Below, one piece after another: positions 43,435 to 54,031 of a stretch of DNA of 64,000 nt. This DNA comes from Branchiostoma floridae (Eukaryota; Chordata; Leptocardii; Amphioxiformes; Branchiostomatidae), in the NCBI RefSeq assembly GCF_000003815.2, contig NC_049987.1:4463146-4527145 (forward strand), read 5' to 3'. Every line of letters begins with the position of its first letter. Position 1 is the first letter of the stretch. Position numbers and translations under genes: made by a program. The notes under the pieces are model-generated. The model was not told the DNA's origin. It worked only from the letters and a program-made list of their open reading frames with translations, and did not search any database.

Positions 43435-44637
43435 AGGCCCCCTCTCACTTGACGTGCGGCACGCTTGCGGCATTGCTGAGTTCGTTCACTGCGGCACTGT
43501 TGTGTTAATTTCGCCGATTTTGTCTTGCACTCACACTGACGTGCGGCACTGTTGCGTTTCTAGACTAAATGAACATGTTATTGACAATTGCAGCGTTGTC
43601 AATTCATTAAAAATCACTGTAAAATGATGAGAATGCCCCAAAATGAGATTTATAATGAAAAAGATTTCCCTTATGATAATGAATTATATGATACATATGC
43701 TATAAATAACATTGAAAGACCTTTACAGTAAAGGAAATGACCCAAATGAACGAACACGAACCATATACCAGATTTGACTCGATGTGTACGTTTTGCACCA
43801 TGTAACGTTATGTGTAATTATGTATGTTTATATGTTTATTCACCAATTTTGCAAATTTTTAAAATGAAAATGCTTGATATTTCATACTTTTTTGTATGAC
43901 GCGGAGTATTTTCATTGTCGGCGGATGGCTTGCCAGCCTATTGATGTCTAAGTCTATCATATTTGTAAAAAGTGAGAAAGATATGGCCCATCGGTCCGAA
44001 TGACTGCAATTTTGTATTTTATCGGCGGCAGGCTACCAGCAATGATTGCAACGTTATAACGCAAACGCAAACTCGTTATCATCCAACATAAATAATTTCT
44101 ATTTGAACGTTGTACGATAATCTTTTTCTCTATATCAGTAGGTTAATAGATAAACCAGTTACTTATTTTTTGTTTTCAAGTATAGAATCCATTAAATAAA
44201 TCAAAAGATGTATTTTTAAGTTAACTCTGAATACGGATACAAGGTAAGTTTTGTGGAATTCGCATTTTTTTTACTGGATCCAAAACCGCTGTAAAATTAT
44301 TAGAAATGCATCTAAAATAGTTTTTCGGTAATAAAAGGATGTTTACTTTTGATTCTTGGTGTAAAATAGGCAAAATATATCCTTGATACTGTTTGGGGCA
44401 TGGTGGCGGCCGTGGGGGCACTGTTGCGGCACTGTTGCGGCACTGTTGCGGCACTGTTGCGGCACTGTTGCGGCATCTTGCCACTTGCGTTATTTTTAAA
44501 CTTTTTAAAAAAACGTCGCGCTTGCTTGCGGCACTTCTAGGTTTGTTTGCGGCACCTCTAGGTTCCGTGGCGGTACATCTGCGTTTTCGAACGCAGCAAT
44601 GCCGCAAGCGGGCCGCACGTCAAGTGAGAGGGGGCCT
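43435..44637. mobile_element. 1.2-kb TIR DNA transposon, non-autonomous
   Basis: About 50-bp inverted termini start AGGCCCCCTCTCACTTGACG on both strands, with a TAA duplication at 43432-43434 and 44638-44640, which fits PIF/Harbinger-like target choice. There is no transposase frame; the long open frame at 44393-44899 is made of a short tandem repeat and flank. The termini include TTGCGGCA words that are amplified inside. Confidence 0.82.
44405..44475. repeat. 11-bp tandem repeat (GCACTGTTGCG)
   Basis: About five to six near-perfect copies of an 11-bp unit inside the 1.2-kb transposon. The same word appears singly near both termini. Confidence 0.9.
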
Positions 44638-44984
44638 TAAAAGATACAGTGTACCATTATGGTTGCAGAACTCACTATTTGGCCTTTGGGTGTGTTACCA
44701 TGCATTGACTGATATCGACGTGAACAAAGATAAAGTACTGTGTGCTAGAGAAGCACGACGAACCATTGTGTCTAAGTTGAGGATACAATCCACAAAACAA
44801 CCGAAATTCGTGTTATTTAACATCTTGGCAAATTCTGTAAATGGGGTCATGCGGGGACATGTGGAACTGCAACTGACTCAACCAGACAGTCAGCTGTAAA
44901 GGTCACGCGCATTTACTAGTATACACTGACTGGGCAAACTTCGCAATCTTTTCCACAAGATCTAAAATTCGATATAATTTGCCA

Positions 44985-45090
44985 CGCGTGGCAAATTATA
45001 TCCCTCTGCCGGCTAACTCCTTCCCCAGCTTATGTTACTTTCTTGTGCCACGGAGGAATCTGCTTGGAGATTATTGTTATACTACCATCA
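44985..45090. mobile_element. half copy of the TAATCTCCAAGCAG MITE family
   Basis: Ends GGAATCTGCTTGGAGATTA at 45090 (outermost bases of the family) and carries CTCTGCCGGCTAACTCCTTC. The matching left end is missing. Confidence 0.65.
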
Positions 45091-45127
45091 CTCACTCACT
45101 CACTCACTCACTTACTCACTCACTCAC
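45086..45127. repeat. (CACT)n microsatellite
   Basis: About ten CACT units with one substitution. Confidence 0.9.
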
Positions 45128-45129
45128 GG

Positions 45130-46685
45130 TCCGTAACCACAGTGGTCGTAGGGGCTCCACGACATCCAGTAGCGGTGATCTTTGCCCATACAGTAAAGTT
45201 TATGCCTTGCTAGCTTTCCAGTAAAATTTCTACGATCGAAATGTTCAAGACATTTGTCGCACTTTGGTGATCATCAAAATGATTGTTGGCCCTCTGGCGA
45301 CTTGTTATGGCACTGCAGCGGAACTTCCGAGAACCATGCCGGATTTTGTATCTCTGGAGATGTTATGGTCACCAAATTGGAATGGTAGATAGAAGCTTGT
45401 GTTGACAAAGAAGTGAACGAGGTTTGGGCCCCCTAGCAGCTTTTCTGGAAGTACAGGGCCGTTTTTTGGCTTAGATGTCAGAACACGAATTGAAATTCAC
45501 CTGGTCTTAGAGCGACTTGCCAAGACACTTCTATGACACGTGGCAAGCAAGCGCACCTACATCTCAGTGTTTTTGTATGTGTTCTTTTGCTGTGGTGTAA
45601 CACAATGCATACGTGATATGAATTAACCCTCCTTTAGGCAAAGGTCACCATTCTAAGCTAAAGCTACCATACAGACAGACCCAGAAGGAAAACCGGTTTT
45701 CTCCGTGTTACCTTTGATCCCTTTATATTGTCACTCCTCCCCTATTGTAACTTAACAATTTACTTGATCTACAAGAAGACTCGAAGAAAGCGATTAACTG
45801 AACCGTGTTTGGCACAAGATGAAATAAGGTTAGAGCGATCAACTTTTTGTTTGCCTGGTGGGCATAAGGTCGAGAGCTCGCCGTTATCTTTACGGTGTTA
45901 TGTGCCTTGCCCTCCCGCCAACGGTTCAGTACTACACGTCGGGAAATTTTTACGGGGTTGGTTTCAGTAGGAAACATTGCTCCCTGGACAGCGATAATTC
46001 GTAATGCCAGCTTAAAACATAGGCTACCACAAACAGACCTATGTTTAGCAGACTGGGCCGGGTGAAACACGTCCTAAACCGTCCCATGGAAAATGGTGAT
46101 CAGGCTATTTTTGCTGGGTTTGAGTTTGGTGGTAGAAACTGTCAAGTCCCTTGTATCTTACATGAAATATCAGGCCAAATATCATCATTTAAATAATTAT
46201 ATATTCCTGCATATGTCTAGACGTGCTTTGTTTTGTTCTTGACATTTTCTGTTATATATAGGAGTGCTCCTAATGTAACCTTTAGTTTTCTAAAATTTGA
46301 CCACCCCAGGGCAAAATTTCCACCGAACGCTATTGTTTGTATATAAAGGCGATAATACTACCTATTGGATATAAAATTTTGGGAAAAGGAAATCAACTAT
46401 ATTATATATCACAAGTTTAAAACAAGTTTACTTTTCAGTCATAGGACAAGTTTATTTTACACTGATGAAGACAGCAGCCTGACTTTTGTAACGTTTGTGG
46501 AGAGATATAAACATGACTGTACATTTCAAAAACAAATACCGTGCCCAAGACAGAGTGGTTAACAATCCACTGTAGCCCCTCCGGCCTCAAAAGGTTATAT
46601 GGGTCTACCTTTTACCTAAATTTTATTTGTTGATAGTTTAGTTTGGCGCCGCTAAGTGAAGGAAGCCCTGTGTGTTAACACCACC
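45130..46685. other. no gene seen; upstream of the transporter gene
   Basis: No exon is recognised. GAGGTTTGGGCCCCCTAGCAG near 45420 resembles repeat sequence near 57065-57220. Confidence 0.35.
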
Positions 46686-48589
46686 ATGGACCTGCTTCTC
46701 AAGCTGAACGAAGAACCCAAACCTGTATCTGAGTCTAACCGTGGTGGTTGTGCTGAACTTGCCCATTTCGTGAAGGTAGGTGAACGATTAATTAAATGAT
46801 TGTGATTTTATTAATATGTCCCGTGACATTAACACGCCATTACATGTAAGTTTATAACTCGCCATCAATAAAAAACATGCAAAATGCAATATCATGTACA
46901 TGCATAGATGAATAACATCAAGTCAATCAAAACAAAACAGCAGAAAGGAAAATAACTAGTGGGCAAAAACATGGTTGAGAAGTTCATGTTCTTGTAATTC
47001 TCTGTTTAGAGTTTGAAGTTTTGTGAATTTCAAGATCTTATATACACAGGTGACTTCATGGAATTAGGTTACAAAGATGCACATGTATATATATGACTGT
47101 TCTGTGTTGAATAGACAGAACATCCGATATGAATGAAAACTAAACTTAACGTTTAAGTGACCAATACAACAAGAGCTGTGGGACCCAAATTTTCGGTTGA
47201 CGCCGGAAGCCTAGTACACGAAATAGGGACCCGTTTATTGCTACTTCCGTAACGTGATATTATAGCCGCGTGACTGTGATAACAGGTCGTAATTACAAGT
47301 TCCAGATAACCTGTGTCGCCCCCCGTCTCTATTCAATGTCGGACGGTGAGCCGTGGTCACGTTACCTTTGGTTTTGTACCAAAACACAGATGAACTTTCA
47401 TGCTATATATTAAAGATTATCCGATAGGCTATCTGCCCGTATTGCAGCTTATCGAGGGAATTGCCATGGCGGTGGTGTTCGGACTGTTGGCCGGAGGAGT
47501 TTCTGTCCTGGAACACCTGGTCATCAGGGAAGGGGTGACCATACCGCAGGTTCTGCTGGCTGAGGGGACCGGGGCGTTCATACTGACCGCGCCCTTCCTC
47601 ATGTGCTTCACTCCAGCAGGTGTGGACAAAGTAAGCCAAAACAACTAACTCTTCTCTCTCTACGTTATATGTCCCAACCGGGGCCCGGCCGGGCAGCTTT
47701 CGGGAACGAAAAGTATGTTATAAAAGACACCAAACTACACAGGACATAAAGAGAATAGTCATGGGCATTATTTGTGTAGATTTTTACGCACAAATGTTTA
47801 TCTTTCGTTTCCAATAACAGTCCTGTCTGGCCCCTGTTTGAAAATGCGACGTTAGCCTTATAGAGTAGCGTGCAGGCAGAGAGGAGAAAGAGTAAGAAAG
47901 CCTTGGAGGGAGAGAATGGAAAGAGAAAGTGTGAGAAAGAGGGAGTTAGGGAGGGGTGGGAGAGGGGGAAGGCAGCGAGAGTGGGAGTTGAGGGAGGGAG
48001 AAGAAAGAAAGTGTGAGTGAAAGAGAGGGGAGGGTGAGAGAAAGGGAAAGGCAGTGAGTGAGATAGAGTGAGAGGGAAAAGTACTAGTATATTGAGGATG
48101 GGAGATGAGAAGAAGATGGGTCAAGAAAGGGGAACAGATAGATAAAGTGTGCGAGAGGGAGAGAGAGAGAGAGAGAAATAAGAGAGAGAGAGAAATGAGA
48201 GAGCACAATAATTTACTCACTTTGAGAGAAGTAACAATTGGTCCCTCTAATCTCCCTGGATTTTTGTGTAACGTTACATTGCGTGATTGCTCTAGGACTG
48301 TTTAGCCATAGCCGACGCTGTAGGGTTTATATCGATTAGGATTTTACCTTGGTCAATATTGACCGAAGGAGGCCATATATACGGAACCAGTAACGCAATT
48401 GGCGTGTTCCCTATCCCCCAGAGCTGGAAGGACATCGCACTCCTGTGCCTGGGCGGGCTGCTGATGTTCGGTGCGGTGACGTGCCGTGTTGTGCTGGCAG
48501 ACTTCGTCCCGCCTGTAACCACACAGGCTCTGTCGTTCGGCAGCGAGCCCGTGTTTACGGCTATCATCGGCTCTCTTGTTTTGAAGGAG
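46686..48589 (+). CDS. EamA/SLC35G-like membrane transporter, 3' end not found
   Basis: Three exons join in phase 0: 46686-46775 (30 codons, CACCACCATGG start context), 47448-47630 (61 codons, acceptor GTATTGCAG, donor AAA/GTAAGC) and 48296-48589 (98 codons, acceptor TGCTCTAG, possible donor GAG/GTGGGC). Predicted membrane segments: GIAMAVVFGLLAGGVSVL and VLLAEGTGAFILTAPFLM in exon 2; AVGFISIRILPW, LCLGGLLMFGAVTC and VFTAIIGSLVLK in exon 3. The closing segment (PVFTAIIG-LVLKE type) is typical of EamA-domain proteins of the drug/metabolite transporter superfamily, which usually have ten segments in 300-400 residues. Only about half that is visible, so either exons are missed, a middle part is deleted, or this is a decaying gene. 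Substrate unknown. Confidence 0.6.
47270..47398 (+). repeat. dispersed 5'-flanking repeat (copy 2)
   Basis: Same ordered words as 16345-16500, including GTCGCC, CCCGTCTCT, GACGGTG and ACACAGATGAACTTTCA. Ends 50 bp before exon 2 of the transporter gene. Confidence 0.7.
47657..47857. mobile_element. Harbinger-like MITE, family GGCCTACGTCACATTTCC (copy 2)
   Basis: Left arm CAACCGGGGCCCGGCCGGG, then AGCTTTCGGGAACGAAAAG; the right end is diverged (GTTTGAAAATGCGACG). TTA follows on the right. It lies in intron 2 of the transporter gene. Confidence 0.7.
47876..48205. repeat. purine-rich (GA)n tract
   Basis: About 330 bp of GAGAGA, GGGAGG and GAAAGA words, almost free of pyrimidines, in intron 2 of the transporter gene. 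Confidence 0.9.
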
Positions 48590-48661
48590 GTGGGCAGCAA
48601 CTTCTTAATATCATTATACTTTATAGGGCATCCGCCAGTGATTCAATATACAGCCTCTTAA

Positions 48662-49306
48662 CAATGGGTTCCTATGCCAAAAAGAGGAGAAAGCAACTGT
48701 TAGTAACTCAACTCTCTGACGTTACTGGCACACAAACATACCCTCATTTGAAAGCCCGACATCTCAGCTATCCAGACAAACACATTTCGGCATGAATCTA
48801 ACGGCACAAACTTCCGGGAAACTGAAAGATTGACCCATGACCTCAAAACCGCACCACAACCCAGTGAGAAGGCCATGTGCTAGGACAAAAGAGTCCCAAC
48901 TTTCTACCCTCTAACAACCACAAAAACTCAGAGCTTTTTGGCCCTAATCAGAAAGTAGAAACCCTCCCCTGTCACACCCATCTCAAAACTGCCAGGATTT
49001 CTACCCATTTGACCAGGAAAAAATCTTCAAGTTTTAGACCATGAACTATAAGCAATTTGCATGGCGGATTGACTGGCGGATCCCCTATAGTAACTTCTTT
49101 AATCATTATCACAGCTAGCTAGTACATTTATGCAATTACCAAGAAGCGCGAGGAAGTCGAATGTCATAGAATAGATTAGACGCACATCTGCATATATAGA
49201 TGTGTATGATTGTTTCCATTGTTACATATATTTGATTGCTACCGTGTGACCTGTACTTAGCCGAGTGGGGAAAAATGTGCAATAAAGGTCTTCGTTTATT
49301 ATCAAG
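48662..49306. other. no gene seen; expected position of missing transporter exons
   Basis: I looked for further membrane-segment exons continuing the transporter gene and found none. Confidence 0.4.
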
Positions 49307-49309
49307 TTA

Positions 49310-49717
49310 GATCATGTTGGTTCGTTTATATGGGTTACATCCACGCGCGCATCAATTTTTGTCCGGTTCCCTTAAAACACTTTGACCACATAGTAAATCG
49401 TACAAATAGCTGCAGTCAACAAATACATACTTTTTTCAATATACAAGTATATTGAAAAAAGATATTGGAAAGCGGAGACAGAGTGACAAAGTCAATTCCA
49501 AAGTCAAAGAAGAAGATGCGAAAGAACAAAAATGAATAATGTATTTTTCTGTATACCATATACATATTCTGTGTGTTCATTAACTTGTTTAACCTTCCAG
49601 ACCACTTAGATTTCATAGTGAAGGCAATTTTTGGTCAAACTTTTTTTCTATTCACACGCTCGCATCAGTTTTGGGGTTCCCAGTTGATTTAGCCCATATA
49701 ATCAAATCAACATGGTC
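49310..49717. mobile_element. PIF/Harbinger-like MITE, family GGCCATGTTG (copy 2)
   Basis: Starts GATCATGTTGGTTCG and ends AATCAAATCAACATGGTC. Interior words CAACCTTCCTGACCACT-like and CGCTCGCATCAGTTTT match copies 1 and 3. Flanks are TTA and TGA. Confidence 0.75.
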
Positions 49718-49879
49718 TGACTTTGGTGGCGATGGTCATGTTTTGGGTTGCGACCGGTACCATGTGTATGTGTGCGTCCAAGTAAGGAAAAAAAAACGAT
49801 ATCTCAAGAAGGCCTATGCGGATTGTCTTGATATTTGGTATGTCTTGATAAGATCTCAAAATGAAATGATTTTCCCTCG

Positions 49880-50040
49880 CTTCACTCAGGTGAAAATGAG
49901 TACCTAGCCTTGGTTAGCGCAGTCCTTCGTATAGTTCGATAAATGTAGTTCCCATGTTCGAGGAGAGATACATCTCGAGAACATTAAAATAAACAACCAC
50001 AACCATTGTCGAAAAGAGTAGGGGACCTTCCCGGTGTGGG
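49880..50040 (+). mobile_element. SINE (family 3) 3' part
   Basis: Contains a CACTCAGGTGAAAATGAG start, TTCCCATGTTCGAGGAG and CATTAAAATAAACAAC, a diverged version of the family 3 body. Its paralogous counterpart is 58870-59060. Confidence 0.55.
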
Positions 50041-50074
50041 TGTATCAAATACATATGTCCGGATACGTAGCTTG

Positions 50075-50359
50075 TAATCTCCAAGCAGATCCCATGGTAG
50101 CATAAGACAGCATCAAAAGCTGCCAGAGGAGTGAAGCCGGCTTAGGACTGTGTTTTGCTACCAGGGATCTGCCTCCACTGAAACAGGGATGAGCATTTCT
50201 ATTCAACAATGGTGTCACTGCCCCACCCTGTTGCCATGTGCTAATTATTTTACGAGCGTGCTTTACCCCCGGTAGTAAAACACACTCCTAAGCCGGCTTC
50301 ACTCCTCTGGCAGCTTTTGATACTGTCTCATGCTACCGTAGGATCTGCTTGGAGATTAT
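50075..50359. mobile_element. long-TIR MITE, family TAATCTCCAAGCAG (copy 2), copy A only
   Basis: Arms of about 75 bp start TAATCTCCAAGCAGATCC. Flanks GTAGCTTG (50067-50074) and GCAGCCTG (50360-50367) each differ by one base from GCAGCTTG, which stands alone at the same place in copy B (about 59090). That marks an 8-bp duplication and an insertion after the segmental duplication. Confidence 0.88.
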
Positions 50360-50559
50360 GCAGCCTGCACTCTTCAATACAAACCTGGTGCGTTTTTGTC
50401 TGATGCGGTTAATACAACACAACCAAATAGGAGCTATGTGCCACTCAAAAAAATACCCTAAATGAAAACGCCTTTAAGGAAGTAAAAACGTCCAATCTTT
50501 GTTTCATTGTATTTCGTGACAACTGACATAGAAGTAGACAACAGAATTGATTGCTACAT

Positions 50560-50773
50560 TCAAGAACATCTCTATGCCTGTATCTGTATCTACTCGCCTG
50601 GTATAATCGTTTGTATCATTTTGTACTAGTATATAGACAGTATAACCACCCTTCGGTGAAACATACCATCTTCTGTGCCTGTATCTGTATCTGTATCTAT
50701 ATAACTGGTATAACCACTCCTCGGCATAACACACCAGCTTCTGTATCTGTACGTATCTACGTAGCTGGTATAA
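50560..50773. repeat. 56-bp minisatellite, copy A array (first part)
   Basis: About three to four units with the CACACCAGCTTCTGTATCTG core. The array continues at 51436-51495 after an inserted element. Confidence 0.85.
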
Positions 50774-51435
50774 GGTATCGGACCGGAGTTTCTTTTACGA
50801 TTTCGGAAGTTGGCGGGCAGCCTCAGGCCGAAGGGCTACAGTTCCGCTAGTAAACGTAGGACGCGAAACTTAATCAATATGGCGGAAAGCTGTTTACTGC
50901 CTCTTTCCGACAAACCTATTGGTACCGTCTGTTGCCTCTATATTTTTGTAAGAATATGTAGTAAAATTTTAATTTTGGACCCGAAAACTATCATTTTTTA
51001 ACACTTTTTTGATCGAAGCTGCTTTGAAAAAACGAATTTTCCCAGGATAACGGCCTACGTGGTAGAGAAGCTAAATTCTTCATGTTTGTGTAAAATGAAA
51101 ATAAAAAAATTCCATGTGATAACTTTTTTGTAATCTCCGATGACGTCATTTCTTCGAAATCGCATGAAAAACGCCGCTATTTGGGTCATCAGGCGAAAAA
51201 ACCGCATCATCGTTGCAGCGGACTAATACAAAAATGGTTTTGCTGGCCGACCAACTACTCCTCGCACAAAAACAATACAACCCACGGGCTTTTCAGAAAA
51301 TACGACAAATCTATGCTCAGCTATAACGATCACCAAGCAATAGGGAGCAAAAGTTAGGGAGACAACAGCGCACTTCCGGCCTATTACACCACCCTTCCGC
51401 CAACTCCCGTCAGATTTGAACTCCGACCCGGAACC
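50774..51435. mobile_element. 662-bp TIR element inserted in the minisatellite, copy A only
   Basis: The left end GGTATCGGACCGGAGTTT and the reversed right end GGTTCCGGGTCGGAGTT align, both leading to GAGTTGGCGG or AAGTTGGCGG. ATAA flanks both sides (50770-50773 and 51436-51439), and the flanks rejoin into a normal minisatellite unit. Superfamily unknown. It contains no transposase frame. Confidence 0.8.
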
Positions 51436-51669
51436 ATAACTGCCCTTTGGCGTAATACACCAGCTTCTGTATCTGTATCTATCCAGCCAGTATATACATA
51501 GATTCTCTTTGACTCAGGCCTTGCAAAAGTGTTATTCTATGCTATGTTATAGTTTACTGACACGAATATGTGACATCTACCTATTGATTATACTCATACA
51601 CAGCTCTAGCCTCTGACGCTGTGTACGGTGGCACCCCCAGCATAAGCAAGGGTAGACAATCTCAACTGT

Positions 51670-53964
51670 TCATTTTGCATTCCCCTTACTGGATGATACT
51701 GCCGGCCTAACTCTGTGCACATAGCAATGCCATTCCACCTTACTTCGGTTCTGAAACGTCTTCCCGCAGATCTGGCACAAAAACACGAATGTCTCCCGTT
51801 TGATAATGCTGACATGCTGCGAGAACATGTGACCGAAGAAGTCCCGTTTCCTTATAAACTGTAGATGTTTGCACTCTGGATACATGCAGTGGTACGGTTT
51901 TGTGACGTAATTATCTTTGTGCCAGTAAGTCATATGTGCGTGTGTGCTATTTGCAGTAAAAGTCTGACCACAAAACTCGCAAGTGATCATCGCTTTCGGA
52001 GCAAGCGGGATCATGTACAAGCATTGGATGGCGTCTGAGTCTGTCTCAAAGTTCAAAACGTTTGGACTCTTCCGGATTTCTGGTGGAAGTTGAGTCAGCC
52101 AGTGCCAGGCTAAGTGGTCGCGTGCCTCAGCAGCTGTGTACAGTTTCACCTTTGCACTGATTACAGATTCATAACTGCACATGGTGCATTTAAGCTGAGC
52201 CATACTACCACTAGCATCTTTGGACTTCGGCGGTAGACCCAGCAAAGATTTCTCAGCGTCTGTTCTCACTGATCTCAGGTTCACGGGTGGTTGCATGTGA
52301 TGGTAGAAGTGCCACTCCAAATCCCTTCTGTCACGAAACTGCATCGCACAGAATTTACACTCCAGATACGGCGACGGTGCCATCACTAAGTCACAGTGTG
52401 CCGCAAACATGTGATGCAGAAGCTTGGCATGATGGAACGTCGAGTGTGATATCTTCTCGCACTCTGTCCCGCCACAGTTTCGGTTCTTCTTTTCCAAGTG
52501 AACGTTGGAAACGTGTCCCGCTCTACCACCCATACAACTGAAGTTTGCATCACATAAACCACACTGAAACTGACTGTCTCCTTTGGAGAGAAAAGTCCCA
52601 ATGTAAATACCCTTCAGTAGATCCACCTCCTTGCGGTTTATTAACAACGTTTTCCCTTGTAGCTCTTCAGGAAGACGACACTGGAAGTTGAACGATATCT
52701 GGCTACTCGGCCTGGTGAGTTTGCTTGTTCCAAATTTACTAGGATATATCTGGGTCACATCCTTCGTCGTAACTGCTGACTCAATCTTTTCGCCCGCCAA
52801 CCACGGATGGAAGTGCAGGTAGAAATGTCGTTCAGCTTCGGGGAGCGGCATCAGGATGGGCGGGCACTGTCTGTTGCTTTCCAAGGAACAAATCTTGCAG
52901 AAGTAGACGACTTCCCTACACTGGTGATTCTCTAACAGAATCTTGCTGGCAAAAGTTGACGAGCAGAGGTCACACATCATAGACATCGCGTTGTTAGACA
53001 CAACCTTACTACCACTCATCTCTTCATTGTCTTTATCATCACGCTTCTGCTTGACAATGGTACCCTCCAGTGTGGTGACTTTCCCTTGTTTTTGCCTTTT
53101 ACTAACACCAACAGCAGATTCTTGATGACCTCGTTTGACCCGTCCCAAGGACATGTGAAGGTCACATGACGCCCCGCTTCCTGCCTCCATGGAGGACAGA
53201 TTGACATCCTGTTCATCTTTGTCCCTTCTTGATGACTGGGCGCCATGGTCAAGGTTTTTTCGTACCAAACTTGTTTGAGTTTTATGGCTCTTGTATTCCC
53301 TTTCAGGCACAAGATAGGATGATGTAACGGTCCACCTCTTGAATGGAGCTTGTTCTTCATCTTGGCACTCGGCTCCAAATGATGGGGGTTCACTGTCACA
53401 ACCACCATCATCATCATCATGGTGTTTTTGCGCTTTACAAAGAGTCGGGTCGTCATTGTCTTCCACAGTTTTTTGTTTGATGCTGGGAGTTGAGCCCCCT
53501 ACCATCTGCACACCATCTCTGCAAGGTCCGGCTTGATTGTCAGTGTTACCATCTACAACAGAGTATGGTGGGGAAGACCTTAGGATAGCATTATAGTCTG
53601 GGGTATTTGGCTCTGCCTTAGGTTTGGCGCAAACAGTTTCATACTTTTCTGGTTCTAAACCCGGTTCTGATTTGACCTTCGGAAGCACAGGGAAAGTGTT
53701 GCTGTTTGAGGCTTCTACAGACGAGGCACTTCGCTCACACTCTGCTTCCGTGCTTCTTTTTGTATTACTGGTTCTGTTAGGGTCGTCACAGAGAGAACTC
53801 TTTCCCAGGGTTGTCTCCTCACATTGTCCTGCTACAAGGGATGTGTTTTGAGCATGATGGTTTGGGCTGTCAAAGTAAGGGTCATACGGTTCCTCCTTGA
53901 TATTAAGGTTTTCTTCGTTCTTCTTTCCATCTGAGTCTTTACTGGGACACTCGACATCTGACAT
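51670..53964 (-). CDS. C2H2 zinc-finger protein, copy A
   Basis: A single coding exon of 764 residues. The ATG at 53964 is taken because it is the first Met in a frame entered from a spliced 5' exon (acceptor TTTTTTGCAG, exon from 54031). The N-terminal 330 residues are acidic and low in complexity, with LNIKEEPYDP and KVKSEP, both fitting the SUMO site psi-K-x-E, and a short poly-Asp run at 183-186. About nine C2H2-type fingers follow, beginning near residues 331, 356, 468, 497, 536, 593, 662, 693 and 730; several have unusual spacing, and linkers are not TGEKP. This suggests a sequence-specific nuclear factor, but no named family is recognised. A basic patch KRQKQGK at 289-295 may be a nuclear signal. 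Paralogue of the gene at 59941. Confidence 0.88.
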   Translation of the reverse strand: MSDVECPSKDSDGKKNEENLNIKEEPYDPYFDSPNHHAQNTSLVAGQCEETTLGKSSLCDDPNRTSNTKRSTEAECERSASSVEASNSNTFPVLPKVKSEPGLEPEKYETVCAKPKAEPNTPDYNAILRSSPPYSVVDGNTDNQAGPCRDGVQMVGGSTPSIKQKTVEDNDDPTLCKAQKHHDDDDGGCDSEPPSFGAECQDEEQAPFKRWTVTSSYLVPEREYKSHKTQTSLVRKNLDHGAQSSRRDKDEQDVNLSSMEAGSGASCDLHMSLGRVKRGHQESAVGVSKRQKQGKVTTLEGTIVKQKRDDKDNEEMSGSKVVSNNAMSMMCDLCSSTFASKILLENHQCREVVYFCKICSLESNRQCPPILMPLPEAERHFYLHFHPWLAGEKIESAVTTKDVTQIYPSKFGTSKLTRPSSQISFNFQCRLPEELQGKTLLINRKEVDLLKGIYIGTFLSKGDSQFQCGLCDANFSCMGGRAGHVSNVHLEKKNRNCGGTECEKISHSTFHHAKLLHHMFAAHCDLVMAPSPYLECKFCAMQFRDRRDLEWHFYHHMQPPVNLRSVRTDAEKSLLGLPPKSKDASGSMAQLKCTMCSYESVISAKVKLYTAAEARDHLAWHWLTQLPPEIRKSPNVLNFETDSDAIQCLYMIPLAPKAMITCEFCGQTFTANSTHAHMTYWHKDNYVTKPYHCMYPECKHLQFIRKRDFFGHMFSQHVSIIKRETFVFLCQICGKTFQNRSKVEWHCYVHRVRPAVSSSKGNAK

Positions 53965-54031
53965 GTTTGGTAGAAACACAAAGCTTCAAGTTCAACTCCA
54001 CAGCCAGGGAAGGCCACAGAAACTCTTTATC

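Noticed and set aside
44393-44899. 168-codon frame with repeated ALLRHCCGTV-like sequence
   Set aside because: Created by the 11-bp tandem repeat inside a transposon and its flank; not a protein gene.
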